Assembly: GCA_021796155.1 (NCBI GenBank)
Contig: JAJYOO010000014.1
Location: forward strand, 1-17,867
DNA length: 17,867 nt
Origin: Chloroflexota bacterium
GTDB taxonomy: Bacteria; Chloroflexota; Anaerolineae; Anaerolineales; Villigracilaceae
Direction: 5' to 3'
Shown: piece after piece, positions 7,412-15,093 of the stretch
How the letters are laid out: every line of letters begins with the position of its first letter
Numbering within the stretch: position 1 is the first letter of the stretch
The notes under the pieces: generated by a model
What the model saw: the letters and a program-made list of their open reading frames with translations, nothing else
Told to the model about the DNA's origin: nothing
The model's database searches: none
Program-made: the position numbers and the translations under genes

Positions 7412-8398
7412 CTAAAATTTCCAATTCAATAAACGGCTGGCATTCTCACCGAGAATCGCCGCCTCATCTTTTGTGTTCAACTTGATCGAGCGAACCAAGT
7501 CAACAGGATTCTCATTACCCATATCAAACGGATAATCCGAACCAAGCAAAACATGATCTGCGCCAGCGAATTCAACAAGTTCACACAAAACAGTTGCATC
7601 GTGTGTGATCGTGTCAAAATAAAATTGCCGAAGATATTCTGTCGGTGGTTTTGAAATCACTTTGCTGATTTCAGGCCGCACCTTAAAGCCGCGATCCAAT
7701 CGTCCATGCAGGTATGGCAATGCGCCGCCGCCGTGCGCCAGTAAAATTTTCAGGTGCGGATAAGCCTCCATTGTGCCGGACAAAATCAAATGTCCCGCGG
7801 CGACCGAGGTTTCCATCGGATTGCCAATCACGTTCCATATGTAATAGTCGCGCAGCTCGGCGCGCCCGCCACCCTCGACTGGATGAATGAAAACAAACGC
7901 ACCAAGGGATTCACATGCTTCCCAAAATGGATGAAAGCGCGCATCGCCGGGATAAACGCCATTGACATGCGTGCCGATCTCGACGCCCTTCAATCCAAGC
8001 TTCATCGCGCGTTCAAGTTCTTTGATCGCAAGCGCAACATCTTGAAGCGGGACCAATCCCAACGCCGCGATTCGCTTTGGATATTTTTTTACAAGCGATG
8101 ACAACGCATCATTCTGGACCTGGCAACTGCCCAGCGATTCTTCTGGCTTTGACTCATATCGAACCAGCGACACCCACGGACAAAGCAGTACCGCATCAAC
8201 TTTCGATTTGTCCACCTGGGACAAAATCTTTTCGGCATTGACAAATTCGCGCGTTGCAGAGCCGATGCGCTTGCCGTTATATTCAACAAATTGTTTTCCG
8301 TTTTCCCATACTACACGCGGACGCCATTCTTCCGCGGGTGCAGCTTCACGCAAAATTTCAGGAACAATAGTGTGGGCGTGTGCATCAATGATGGTCAT
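7412..8398 (-). CDS. ACMSD-like amidohydrolase / decarboxylase (Amidohydro_2, COG2159)
   Basis: This is a TIM-barrel metal-dependent enzyme of 328 residues in the family of aminocarboxymuconate-semialdehyde decarboxylase (ACMSD), gamma-resorcylate decarboxylase and related non-oxidative decarboxylases and hydrolases. The metal site is complete: HxH at H7 and H9 (DAHAH), H172 (IHPVEGGG), H222 (LAHGGGALPY) and D288 (LLGSDYPFDMG). The GLKGVEIGT strand at about 135-143 is also typical. It lies between the nitroreductase (12 bp) and the alpha/beta hydrolase (15 bp), which points to an aromatic or ring-cleavage substrate. Whether it decarboxylates or hydrolyses cannot be settled by sequence. Start ATG 8398, preceded by GAGG about 10 bases upstream. 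Confidence 0.9.
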   Translation of the reverse strand: MTIIDAHAHTIVPEILREAAPAEEWRPRVVWENGKQFVEYNGKRIGSATREFVNAEKILSQVDKSKVDAVLLCPWVSLVRYESKPEESLGSCQVQNDALSSLVKKYPKRIAALGLVPLQDVALAIKELERAMKLGLKGVEIGTHVNGVYPGDARFHPFWEACESLGAFVFIHPVEGGGRAELRDYYIWNVIGNPMETSVAAGHLILSGTMEAYPHLKILLAHGGGALPYLHGRLDRGFKVRPEISKVISKPPTEYLRQFYFDTITHDATVLCELVEFAGADHVLLGSDYPFDMGNENPVDLVRSIKLNTKDEAAILGENASRLLNWKF

Positions 8399-8410
8399 GA
8401 AATTTATGCC

Positions 8411-9079
8411 TCAAAGATTTAGGAATTGTTTTAGGAGTTCCAGCTTCTCGGCTGGCGGCTCATCGCCTTTGCGGCAGTTGTACCATTCGTAAAACGCAAC
8501 TTCATTCAGCGGTCTGCGCTCCCAATACTTTGGGTCGGATGTGTCATAACCATCGGGCGAACCATTACCATCAATGTAGCCGATGCCGAGCAGCCCAATG
8601 AAAACCCAATGATGCGGTATGCCTACGATCACTTTCATTTTGTCCGGCATCATGTGACTCCAATAACATGCGCCCAATCCAAGCGCATGAGCCGTAAGCC
8701 ACATGTTCATAGCAGCTAGCGACGCGCCGATAATATGTCCCATCTCGCCACCAGTGTGCGGCGGAGCGTGACGCGGATCGGCGAAGATGGCAATGCCAAG
8801 CGGCATGTTACGCAGGTCAACAATGTAACCGCGTTTTTCGCCCTCGCGAAAATAGGGAGCCCAGATGCGCGATAAATTTTTGGACTCTTCAGCAACTTTC
8901 TGAATCCGCTCTTTCGTTTCCGGATTTTGGATGGCAATGAAAGCCCATGGCTGAAAGTTTCCAGCCGATGGCGCCCAGCGCCCCGCATCGAGAATCTTGT
9001 CTACCAGTTCATCGGGAACCGGCTTGTTCAGCCATTTGCGTATGCTGCGTCGGGTATGAATTGCTTCTAATACATCCAT
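8411..9079 (-). CDS. Nitroreductase family FMN-dependent oxidoreductase
   Basis: This 222-residue flavoprotein should bind FMN as a dimer and reduce nitro groups, quinones, enones or other acceptors with NAD(P)H. The family signature is clear: the N-terminal phosphate-binding RRSIR (10-14), RWAPSAGNFQPW (34-45), LGLGACYW (133-140) and the C-terminal RRPLNE (188-193). Members of this fold also include iodotyrosine deiodinase and the B12-ligand enzyme BluB; no BluB-specific motif is recognised here. A region of about 20 residues (66-89, RIWAPYFREGEKRG and onward) forms an insertion after the FMN segment. AAGGA lies about 9 bases before the ATG. It follows the EamA gene by 83 bp, in which no convincing promoter was seen. 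It could supply electrons to another enzyme of the cluster, including the RdhA-like protein, but this is speculation. Confidence 0.92.
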   Translation of the reverse strand: MDVLEAIHTRRSIRKWLNKPVPDELVDKILDAGRWAPSAGNFQPWAFIAIQNPETKERIQKVAEESKNLSRIWAPYFREGEKRGYIVDLRNMPLGIAIFADPRHAPPHTGGEMGHIIGASLAAMNMWLTAHALGLGACYWSHMMPDKMKVIVGIPHHWVFIGLLGIGYIDGNGSPDGYDTSDPKYWERRPLNEVAFYEWYNCRKGDEPPAEKLELLKQFLNL

Positions 9080-9162
9080 ATCAATATTTCCTTTTAATCA
9101 ATCATCGTCGGTTACGGTAATTAGATATGAACACGAACATCGCAATTTATTGTTGTCTTTGC

Positions 9163-10065
9163 CTAAACAAATGTTAATAGTAGCGCGCCGCCAACAATCA
9201 AGCCGGTTGCAGTCCATAATGTAGTCGTCACGCGTTCCAGTTGTTTGCCTGAGATCAGTGGCGAAAGAAAGATGACCATCGGAGCAGAGATCATGCTCAA
9301 TGCCAACACAACCGCGACAGGAGCCAGATCGAGTGCAACCCATCGCATCCACGTGGATAGACCAACCAAAACACCGGCGATCAATTTGTAGGTCCATGCT
9401 TCGTTCGTGATGGGTACGCCCATCCACCGTTGACGCTGAAACAGCAAAAGGATTCCATAACCGAACGCGCTAGCCGTCACGCCAACGGTCACGCCCAATA
9501 ACGGGGACGGCAATCCTTCCAGGCCGAGGCGAATGAATATCGGACTGATTGCCCAGCACAAACCCGCGCTCAACCCAAGCCAGGACACGCGCAAAATGTC
9601 AAAAAGGGATTTGGGCTTGGAAGCAGCTTCTGTGCTTGTATTCGGCTCATTGGAAACCAGATAAGCGCCTGCCACCATTGCGCCAATGCCAAGCAATTCC
9701 AACGGAGTCGGAATCTCGCTCAGAGTCACCGCCGCGATGATGGCCGCGAAAAGCGGATTCGTTCCAATCAATGGACTCGTCCGCGCTGCGCCAATGCGCT
9801 GCTGGCTGGCATTAAGAAAAGTCCAACCAATAAGAAAATGAAAAAAGCCCGCCGCGACAAAATAAATCAACGCACTGATTGGCGCGTGAAGAAGAGGACT
9901 CAAATCTTCCGTCAGCAAGGCGGCCGCGATCAGCACCAACGATGAAACGAAAAGCTGCACGAATGTCGCAACGTACACATCCATGCTTCGCACAGCCTGA
10001 CGATTAAATGTTTGGAACAGACCGAAACCCGCTCCCGCCGCCAACGCCCATAAGATTCCGCTCAT
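9163..10065 (-). CDS. EamA/DMT family membrane transporter
   Basis: This is a ten-helix drug/metabolite transporter of 300 residues made of two EamA repeats (about 3-137 and 155-300). Visible family marks are the N-terminal LWALAAGAGFGLFQTFNR, the end of repeat one (LELLGIGAMVAGAYLVSN) and the repeat-two sequence SPLISGKQLERVTTTLWTATG near the C-terminus. Family members export or exchange metabolites, often amino acids or nucleobases. The ATG overlaps the TGA of the importer ATPase gene (ATGA), so it is translationally coupled to a Liv-type ABC importer. That suggests it handles the same compound or a product of it, for example exporting a waste product. Direction and substrate are not determinable. 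Confidence 0.9.
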   Translation of the reverse strand: MSGILWALAAGAGFGLFQTFNRQAVRSMDVYVATFVQLFVSSLVLIAAALLTEDLSPLLHAPISALIYFVAAGFFHFLIGWTFLNASQQRIGAARTSPLIGTNPLFAAIIAAVTLSEIPTPLELLGIGAMVAGAYLVSNEPNTSTEAASKPKSLFDILRVSWLGLSAGLCWAISPIFIRLGLEGLPSPLLGVTVGVTASAFGYGILLLFQRQRWMGVPITNEAWTYKLIAGVLVGLSTWMRWVALDLAPVAVVLALSMISAPMVIFLSPLISGKQLERVTTTLWTATGLIVGGALLLTFV

Positions 10066-10838
10066 AGGGTCATACTCACTACATCGGCGCGCTTTCCGCG
10101 GCGGCGATAGGATTCGCCTTCGGTGGATCCACCGAGATAAAGCTTCGCCATTTCAGGACTGTCCAATAATTCTTTCGCGGTGCCTTCGAATTTTTCCTTG
10201 CCCAATTCAAGCACATAACCGCGATGTGCGGATGCCAAACCTTCGCGCGCATTTTGCTCGACCATGAGAATCGTCAAGCCACCGCGATTTAATTCGCGGA
10301 TGGTTTCAAATAATTCCGACATTGTCTTTGGCGCGAGTCCAAGCGATGGTTCATCCAAAATCAACAACGGCGGTTCAAGCATGAGTGCGCGTCCAATCTC
10401 GACGATCTTTTGCTGTCCGCCAGAAAGGTTGCCCGCTTTCACCTTAGCGCGAGACTTCAACCATGAAAACCGCGCATAGACTTTTTCCAGCCGCTGCTCG
10501 ACCACGTTTTTGTCCAGGACGGTAAATGCACCCATCAACAAATTTTCATGGACAGTCATCTTCGGGAAAACACTGTGACCCTGCGGAACGTGCGTAATGC
10601 CTTCGGTCAAAATTTTCTGCGGCGGCATCCCGCCGATGGATTTTCCATGGAACGTGATGGAGCCTTTTGATGGTTTGAGAAAACCCGATACCGCGCGCAA
10701 CACTGTGGATTTTCCCGCGCCGTTCGGTCCAACGAGGCAGACAATTTCGCCTTGCTCCACGCGCAGACTCACCCCGCGCAAAATGTCCACACCGGGGATG
10801 TAACTGGCTACCACATTCTCAAGCTGCAGCATTGGCAT
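10062..10838 (-). CDS. livF: Liv/HAAT-type ABC importer ATP-binding protein (LivF-like)
   Basis: This is one of the two ATPases of a branched-chain amino acid/amide-type importer. From the ATG at 10838 it is 258 residues: Walker A GPNGAGKST (37-45), Q-loop Q86 (THVPQGHSVFP), signature LSGGQ (138-142), Walker B LLILDEP (158-164) and the LivF-typical VEQNAREG (194-200). This start has GGGAG 8 bases upstream and overlaps the livG-like gene by 20 bp; the longer frame back to 10937 lies wholly inside livG and is not credible. After the usual LivF end (YLGG, about 234-237) there is an extra tail of about 20 residues rich in Arg (ESYRRRGKRADVV), whose coding DNA reaches the EamA start. Works with the genes at 10819-14867. 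Substrate not readable. Confidence 0.93.
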   Translation of the reverse strand: MPMLQLENVVASYIPGVDILRGVSLRVEQGEIVCLVGPNGAGKSTVLRAVSGFLKPSKGSITFHGKSIGGMPPQKILTEGITHVPQGHSVFPKMTVHENLLMGAFTVLDKNVVEQRLEKVYARFSWLKSRAKVKAGNLSGGQQKIVEIGRALMLEPPLLILDEPSLGLAPKTMSELFETIRELNRGGLTILMVEQNAREGLASAHRGYVLELGKEKFEGTAKELLDSPEMAKLYLGGSTEGESYRRRGKRADVVSMTL

Positions 10839-11574
10839 TTTGTGTACTCCCGAGGTAGGCTTCCAAAACGAGCGGATTGTTTTGAATTTCCGAAGGCCCG
10901 CCCTCCGCAATCTTCTGTCCATGATCGAGAACAACAATGTACTGGCAAAGTTCCATGACGAGGCGCATATTGTGTTCGACCAACAGGAATGTTTTACCTT
11001 TTTGATTCAAATCATCCACCAGTTCCATCATCTTTTCGATCATGACCGGGTTTACGCCGCCCGCCGGTTCATCGAGCAGAATCATATCCGGGTCCGACAT
11101 CAGAACCGCCGCCAACTCGATCAGCTTTTGCTGGCCGAATGAAAGCTTGCGGGCTTCCTCATCGCGATATTTGGTAAGCCCCACCATTTCCAAAAGTTCC
11201 ATCGCTTTTTCTTCTTCATGTTTTTTTACGCCCTGGCCCATCAACACCTGCATGCCCAATTGCTTCACGGGAACGATCATATTTTCCAGGACGGTCATTT
11301 TCCAAAACAAACGCGTGATCTGAAATGTGCGCCCGATCCCGCGGTGATAAATCTGATTCGGTTTGAGTCCGTGAATCGGTTTATCATTTAAAAGAATTGA
11401 ACCCGAATCAGCCTTATAGAATCCGGTGATGATGTTGAACAGCGTGGTCTTACCCGATCCATTTGGGCCGATCAAGCCGGTGATGGAACCGCGTTCGACA
11501 GCAATCGAACAGGAATCTACGGCTTTGATTCCGCCAAAGGATTTCGTTACCTGGTCTGCTGATAGCATCGGCAT
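10819..11574 (-). CDS. livG: Liv/HAAT-type ABC importer ATP-binding protein (LivG-like)
   Basis: This is the second ATPase of the importer, 251 residues: Walker A GPNGSGKT (36-43), Q85 in RTFQITRLF, signature LSFGQ (144-148, with Phe in place of the first Gly, common in LivG), Walker B MILLDEP (164-170) with AGGVNP, and H201 (VEHNM). The C-terminal EAYLG is the usual LivG ending. The ATG is 4 bases after the livM-like stop, with GAGG about 8 bases upstream. The first codons (MPML) and the bases around the ATG are nearly the same as at the start of the livF-like gene. LivG-like and LivF-like ATPases pair to drive the two permeases. Confidence 0.94.
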   Translation of the reverse strand: MPMLSADQVTKSFGGIKAVDSCSIAVERGSITGLIGPNGSGKTTLFNIITGFYKADSGSILLNDKPIHGLKPNQIYHRGIGRTFQITRLFWKMTVLENMIVPVKQLGMQVLMGQGVKKHEEEKAMELLEMVGLTKYRDEEARKLSFGQQKLIELAAVLMSDPDMILLDEPAGGVNPVMIEKMMELVDDLNQKGKTFLLVEHNMRLVMELCQYIVVLDHGQKIAEGGPSEIQNNPLVLEAYLGSTQNANAAA

Positions 11575-11578
11575 TTTG

Positions 11579-12574
11579 TTACCTCGCCTCGCTCACTGCG
11601 ACTTGGGCCTTGGTGCGGCGCTGCTTTAGGTATTCTGACACTGCCGGCAAAATCCCTTGCGGCACAAACAGCATGACCAGCAATAAGATTCCACCAAAGA
11701 CCGCCAGGTGAATGGATGACCCGCCAAATTGTCCAACGACCCAGATGGACAACGGCTGCATAATGAAAGCTCCCAGCACCGGTCCCCAGAGTGTGCCGCG
11801 TCCGCCGAGGATCGCCATCAAGACCATGGACACGCTGACGAAAATGTCAAAGACAAAGCCCGGGTCAATGTAGGTGAAAAAGTATGAATAAATACCGCCA
11901 GCCACAGCCACAAAATATGAACTGATTCCAAAGGCAAGCACTTTGTACATCATCGTGTCAATGCCAACGGATTCGGCTTTGCCTTCATCTTCGCGAATGG
12001 CGATCAATCCCAACCCAAACTTGGAATGGCGAATCCACCACGACGCAAAAATTGTCAGGCAAAGCAAAACAAGAAAGAAATAAAGAAACGGAATCTTTAT
12101 GAACTCCGGCGACCATTGCACGCCTCCCCATCCAGGGCGTGATTGGGTCAAGCCTCTTGCGCCATTGGTGATCTGATCCAGGTTAAGCGCAAGCAAACGG
12201 AAAATAAAGATGATCGCTATGGTGACAACCACGAAAGCCGATCCGTGAGTGCGAAGCGCAATCCATCCCATGATCAAAGCCACGACCAACACAACCAAAC
12301 CCAGGAACCATGCACTGATGAATGGATGCCATCCATAATGATTATTCGTCCACGCTACCAGGTAACCGCCCAGGCCGAAGAAGGCCGCGTGTCCCAGCGA
12401 CGTATATCCCGCGTAGCCGCCGATCACATTCCAACTGGAAGCCATCACCGCCGCCATTAACGTCATGACGATGATGTGTTGATAATATTGGTTTGGCATG
12501 ACCCACGGCGAAATTAGCCCGACGACGAACAGGATAATAACCAGACCAGGAGTCGAACGAAAGAATTTCGACAT
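11579..12574 (-). CDS. livM: Liv/HAAT-type ABC importer permease (LivM-like)
   Basis: This is a membrane subunit of the importer, 331 residues with about nine hydrophobic segments. Family marks are GYAGYTSLGHAAFFGLGGYL (53-72), the cytoplasmic ATPase-contact loop AIREDEGKAESVGID (192-206) and GGRGTLWGPVLGA near the C-terminus. The ATG shares one base with the stop of the livH-like gene (TAATG), so it is coupled to it. It pairs with the LivH-like protein as a heterodimeric channel. The LivM-type permeases of the urea, amide and aromatic-acid importers share these motifs, so a leucine-type substrate should not be assumed. Confidence 0.94.
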   Translation of the reverse strand: MSKFFRSTPGLVIILFVVGLISPWVMPNQYYQHIIVMTLMAAVMASSWNVIGGYAGYTSLGHAAFFGLGGYLVAWTNNHYGWHPFISAWFLGLVVLVVALIMGWIALRTHGSAFVVVTIAIIFIFRLLALNLDQITNGARGLTQSRPGWGGVQWSPEFIKIPFLYFFLVLLCLTIFASWWIRHSKFGLGLIAIREDEGKAESVGIDTMMYKVLAFGISSYFVAVAGGIYSYFFTYIDPGFVFDIFVSVSMVLMAILGGRGTLWGPVLGAFIMQPLSIWVVGQFGGSSIHLAVFGGILLLVMLFVPQGILPAVSEYLKQRRTKAQVAVSEAR

Positions 12575-13461
12575 TAGCCCTTCTCCCGAACCACTTCACC
12601 CATCAAGCCTCGCGGGCGAATAATCAAAATGAAGAACAGGAAAACGTAAAAGACAATTGGTGACCAATACAACGTAATGACAATGGCCGTCAATTGTTCC
12701 ATGACGCCGAGTATCAATGAAGCGACCAATGCGCCGGGCAGGCTTCCCATGCCGCCCAACACGATGATGGCAAGCGTCTTGGCGACCCAATCGCCCTGGC
12801 TGGCCGGGTTGAACGTGTAGATCATGCTCAACAACGATCCACCAGCCGCGGCAGTGGATACACCCAGCGCGAACGCGAATGCGGATACCATCGAAACTTT
12901 AACGCCGACCAATTGCGCGGCGCGCGGGTCCTGGATCGTAGCACGGACCGCGCGTCCCAGCCGGGTGCGCTGCAAAATGAAGTAGAGAATCAACAGCACC
13001 AGCAGTGCAGCGACGAATCCTGCGAGACGCGTGACCGGAATACGATATGTCGCAATCACCAGCGTTGCGTTGGAATACGCAGGCGTCACCGAGCGCGCAG
13101 TCGTTTGAAAGATTGCGCCCAGCAAACCTTCCAGAACGAGCGCCAGCGCAAACGTCACCAGTACGGATGTCTGCTCTGGATTCTCAATGCGCGAAAATAC
13201 ATACCGCTGAAGAAGCCATCCGAACAAAAAGAAAAGTGGAACTGTGATGAAGATGGAAAGGATGGGATCCAACTTAATCCACTGAAAGAGAACGTAAGTC
13301 AAGTACGCGCCAAGAATCAAAAATGCGCCATGTGCCACATTGATCACTTTCATAACGCCGAAGATCAATGTCAGCCCGGATGCCATCAGCGCATACACGC
13401 CGCCGACAAGTATTCCTAGAATCAAAGTCTGAATGAATAAATGAGCAGACGGTAACGACAT
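12574..13461 (-). CDS. livH: Liv/HAAT-type ABC importer permease (LivH-like)
   Basis: This is the partner permease, 295 residues from the ATG at 13461 with about eight hydrophobic segments. Marks are INVAHGAFLILGAYLTY (40-56), the cytoplasmic loop with RATIQDPRAAQLVGVKV, and LGGMGSLPGALVAS toward the C-terminus. Several starts are possible: TTG 13482, ATG 13476, ATG 13473 and ATG 13461. The last has GGAG 6 bases upstream and gives the usual LivH N-terminus; the first lies inside a strong RNA hairpin (13478-13515), so 13461 is preferred. The gene lies 125 bp after the binding-protein gene. Confidence 0.92.
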   Translation of the reverse strand: MSLPSAHLFIQTLILGILVGGVYALMASGLTLIFGVMKVINVAHGAFLILGAYLTYVLFQWIKLDPILSIFITVPLFFLFGWLLQRYVFSRIENPEQTSVLVTFALALVLEGLLGAIFQTTARSVTPAYSNATLVIATYRIPVTRLAGFVAALLVLLILYFILQRTRLGRAVRATIQDPRAAQLVGVKVSMVSAFAFALGVSTAAAGGSLLSMIYTFNPASQGDWVAKTLAIIVLGGMGSLPGALVASLILGVMEQLTAIVITLYWSPIVFYVFLFFILIIRPRGLMGEVVREKG

Positions 13462-13477
13462 GAAAAGCTCCATCATT

Positions 13478-13515
13478 GACAATCTGGAGGCGACTTGCGC
13501 CGCCCCCAGATCATC
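13478..13515 (-). promoter_or_regulatory. Strong RNA hairpin with GCAA tetraloop just before the livH-like gene
   Basis: On the minus strand, bases 13510 to 13483 form a 12-bp stem (two G-U wobbles) closed by a GCAA loop (13498-13495), a GNRA tetraloop. The stem extends to 13515/13478 with further A-U, G-U and G-C pairs, about 17 bp in all. No U-run follows, so it is not a standard intrinsic terminator. Its place between binding-protein and permease genes suggests an mRNA-stabilising or partial-attenuation element that keeps the binding protein more abundant. It also covers the TTG at 13482. Confidence 0.75.
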
Positions 13516-13555
13516 CTAATCAGATTTCGAGTTTGGGCAGATTGCCGTCCAAATC

Positions 13556-13575
13556 TCCAGAAGCGAGCTTCCGGA
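13556..13575 (-). promoter_or_regulatory. RNA hairpin directly after the binding-protein gene
   Basis: On the minus strand an 8-bp stem (UCCGGAAG with CUUCUGGA, one G-U) is closed by a CUCG loop, which fits the stable YNMG class. It begins 11 bases after the stop of the binding-protein gene. Only a weak U-rich stretch (GAUUU) follows. It may protect the 3' end of that message. A small third hairpin (GGCA, loop AUC, UGCC) lies at 13536-13546. Confidence 0.55.
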
Positions 13576-13586
13576 TTCCAAATCGT

Positions 13587-14867
13587 TTACCAATTCGGCT
13601 TGGGCCAGACGGCATCCACTTGCTTGGCGTAATCGGGTGCGACGATTTTATATGTGCCGCCCTGCCATTGCAGGACCATGAACGAACCTTTGGGTTGACC
13701 AAGTTCATCGAATGACAATGGACCCACAACAGTCTTGTATGTGGCCGAGTGCATATCTGCGATCAATTTGGCGTTGTCCACGCTCTGGGTGTTCTCGATT
13801 GCCTGCTGAAGGACCTGCCCCACCGTGAAGGCATTGGCGGAATCTTCAGCAATCGCTTCGGAGCCGTACATGGCGTGATAGGCAGCCACAAATTCAGGAT
13901 TGGTCGGGGTTGTGGAAGCCTCAAACCAGGACATGGCAGAGAAGATGCCTTCCGTAGCCGGGCCTAGACTTTGATTGAATTCCACGGGCATCGAGGGACC
14001 GGTAGTAAAGAAGGCACCTTTCGGCTGATAGCCAGCCTGGATGTACGCCTTGATCTGGCCAACAGAGTCATCGAACATTGTGCCGCCGAGGATCAAATCA
14101 GGATTCTTGTCAGCAACCTTGGCCGCAAGCGAGGAAAAGTCCTTGGTGTCAGGCGCATATTTCTCGTTGAGAACTTCGGTGAGACCGCCAGCGGTCAATA
14201 ATGGTTCCATTGCCGTTACCACGCCGAGAGTGAATGGATCGTCCTGGGTAATCACGGCAAAGGTCTTGGGACGGGTGGCTTCCGGCAAGCTCAATATGTA
14301 ATTGACAAAAGGAACACCCTGCGTATTGGAGGAAGCCGGCTGGCAGAAGAAAATATTTTTCAGGCCGCGGTTGAATACATCCGGTGCGCCACCGGCGGGT
14401 TCGGGGAACGCATAACCGTATTTATTGGCAACTTCGGATGTGGGGATAACGAGCTTACTAGAGAATGGACCAACAACCAAATCCACTTTATCCTGCGTGA
14501 TCAACTTTTCGTAATCGGCAACGGCAGTATCGGGATTGGACGCGTTGTCGTAAACCGTCAGCTCAACTTGACGGCCAAGCAATCCCCCGGCCTTGTTGAC
14601 CATATCAACCCACAACTCGTAACCTTTCTTGGCTGCGGTGCCCGGATCAGAAAAATCACCGGTCAAGGGAAGCGAAGCGCCAATCTTGATTGGTGCTGCA
14701 GCGGCGGGCGGCACAGCAGTTGGGGCCTCTGTGGCCGCAGGCGCGGGCGGTTGTGCGGGTGGTTGGGTTACAGCGAGAGGAACAGGCGTCGCGGCAGGGC
14801 CGCAGGCGACGGCCAGCAGGCTTATTAAAGCCAAGCTGATTATCAACGACCAAAACTTCGATTTCAT
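13587..14867 (-). CDS. Liv/HAAT-type substrate-binding lipoprotein (LivJ/K-like, Peripla_BP_6)
   Basis: This is the extracytoplasmic receptor of the importer, 426 residues. A lipoprotein signal (residues 1-21, KSK then a hydrophobic core) ends in AVAC with the lipidated Cys at position 22. A Pro/Ala/Thr-rich spacer runs to about residue 58, and the type-1 periplasmic binding fold follows (IKIGASLPLTGDFSDPGTAA from 60). Both lobes look intact (YDNASNPDTAVADYEKLI, VVGPFSS, then FAVITQDDPFTLG in lobe two). The Pro-rich spacer after the lipid Cys is common in Chloroflexota. GAGGAG sits 5 bases before the ATG. It is followed by two RNA hairpins and then the permeases. Binding-site residues could not be matched to leucine, urea, amide or aromatic-acid receptors by eye, so the ligand is open. 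Confidence 0.93.
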   Translation of the reverse strand: MKSKFWSLIISLALISLLAVACGPAATPVPLAVTQPPAQPPAPAATEAPTAVPPAAAAPIKIGASLPLTGDFSDPGTAAKKGYELWVDMVNKAGGLLGRQVELTVYDNASNPDTAVADYEKLITQDKVDLVVGPFSSKLVIPTSEVANKYGYAFPEPAGGAPDVFNRGLKNIFFCQPASSNTQGVPFVNYILSLPEATRPKTFAVITQDDPFTLGVVTAMEPLLTAGGLTEVLNEKYAPDTKDFSSLAAKVADKNPDLILGGTMFDDSVGQIKAYIQAGYQPKGAFFTTGPSMPVEFNQSLGPATEGIFSAMSWFEASTTPTNPEFVAAYHAMYGSEAIAEDSANAFTVGQVLQQAIENTQSVDNAKLIADMHSATYKTVVGPLSFDELGQPKGSFMVLQWQGGTYKIVAPDYAKQVDAVWPKPNW

Positions 14868-14968
14868 AGATTCTCCTCTTGTACTCCATTTGGTTTACTT
14901 CGGATTTACATCGAATAAAGGTCTTGTCTTGGTATTTAGCCGGAAAGCACCTCCTTCCAGTTATTATG
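14868..14968 (-). promoter_or_regulatory. Leader of the binding-protein gene, with RBS and a hairpin carrying an orphan Shine-Dalgarno
   Basis: AGAGGAG at 14873-14879 (minus strand) is the ribosome binding site of the binding-protein gene. Further up, 14940-14960 can fold into an 8-bp stem (two G-U) with loop AGGUG; it contains AAGGAGGUGC (14947-14956), a near-perfect anti-Shine-Dalgarno match with no start codon after it. The hairpin lies 8 bases after the stop of the aldehyde dehydrogenase remnant. CATAAT at about 14964-14969 could serve as a -10 box, but no good -35 was found. A promoter for the importer is likely here because the upstream gap is 225 bp, yet none is proven. Confidence 0.4.
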
Positions 14969-15093
14969 TCAGGAACGATAGTTAAACGTCAGTAACTTTA
15001 ATTCGCTCATCCCTTCCATGACATAGCGCAATCCTTCGCGTCCAAAGCCGGATTGCTTAACCCCGCCCCGTAAGGCATGTGATTAATTGTTGT
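14969..15093 (-). pseudogene. Decayed C-terminal end of an aldehyde dehydrogenase gene
   Basis: Read on the minus strand, 15067 to 14972 encodes GGVKQSGFGREGLRYVMEGM followed by SELKLLTFNYRS, then TGA at 14971-14969. This is the C-terminal signature of NAD(P)-dependent aldehyde dehydrogenases of the lactaldehyde/glyceraldehyde type, where the same residues are preceded by (D/N)xMPY. Here TTINHMPY is also present (15093-15070) but in a different frame: there are two extra bases in the G-rich run at about 15062-15070. Everything before TTINH, including the catalytic Cys and Glu, is missing and replaced by the end of the E2 gene. So this is a truncated, frameshifted remnant of about 42 codons. 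Confidence 0.78.

Noticed and set aside
8411..9079. BluB (B12 lower-ligand synthesis) to serve the RdhA-like protein
   Set aside because: Attractive by context, but the sequence reads as a general nitroreductase and no BluB-specific residues were recognised.
10839..10937. Longer N-terminus of the livF-like gene
   Set aside because: The extra 33 codons lie inside the livG-like gene, are highly basic and unlike any LivF start; GGGAG is placed for the ATG at 10838.
12913..13419. 168-codon open frame on the + strand
   Set aside because: Antisense to the livH-like gene; its Gln/His/Arg-rich composition is what a reversed membrane-protein gene gives.
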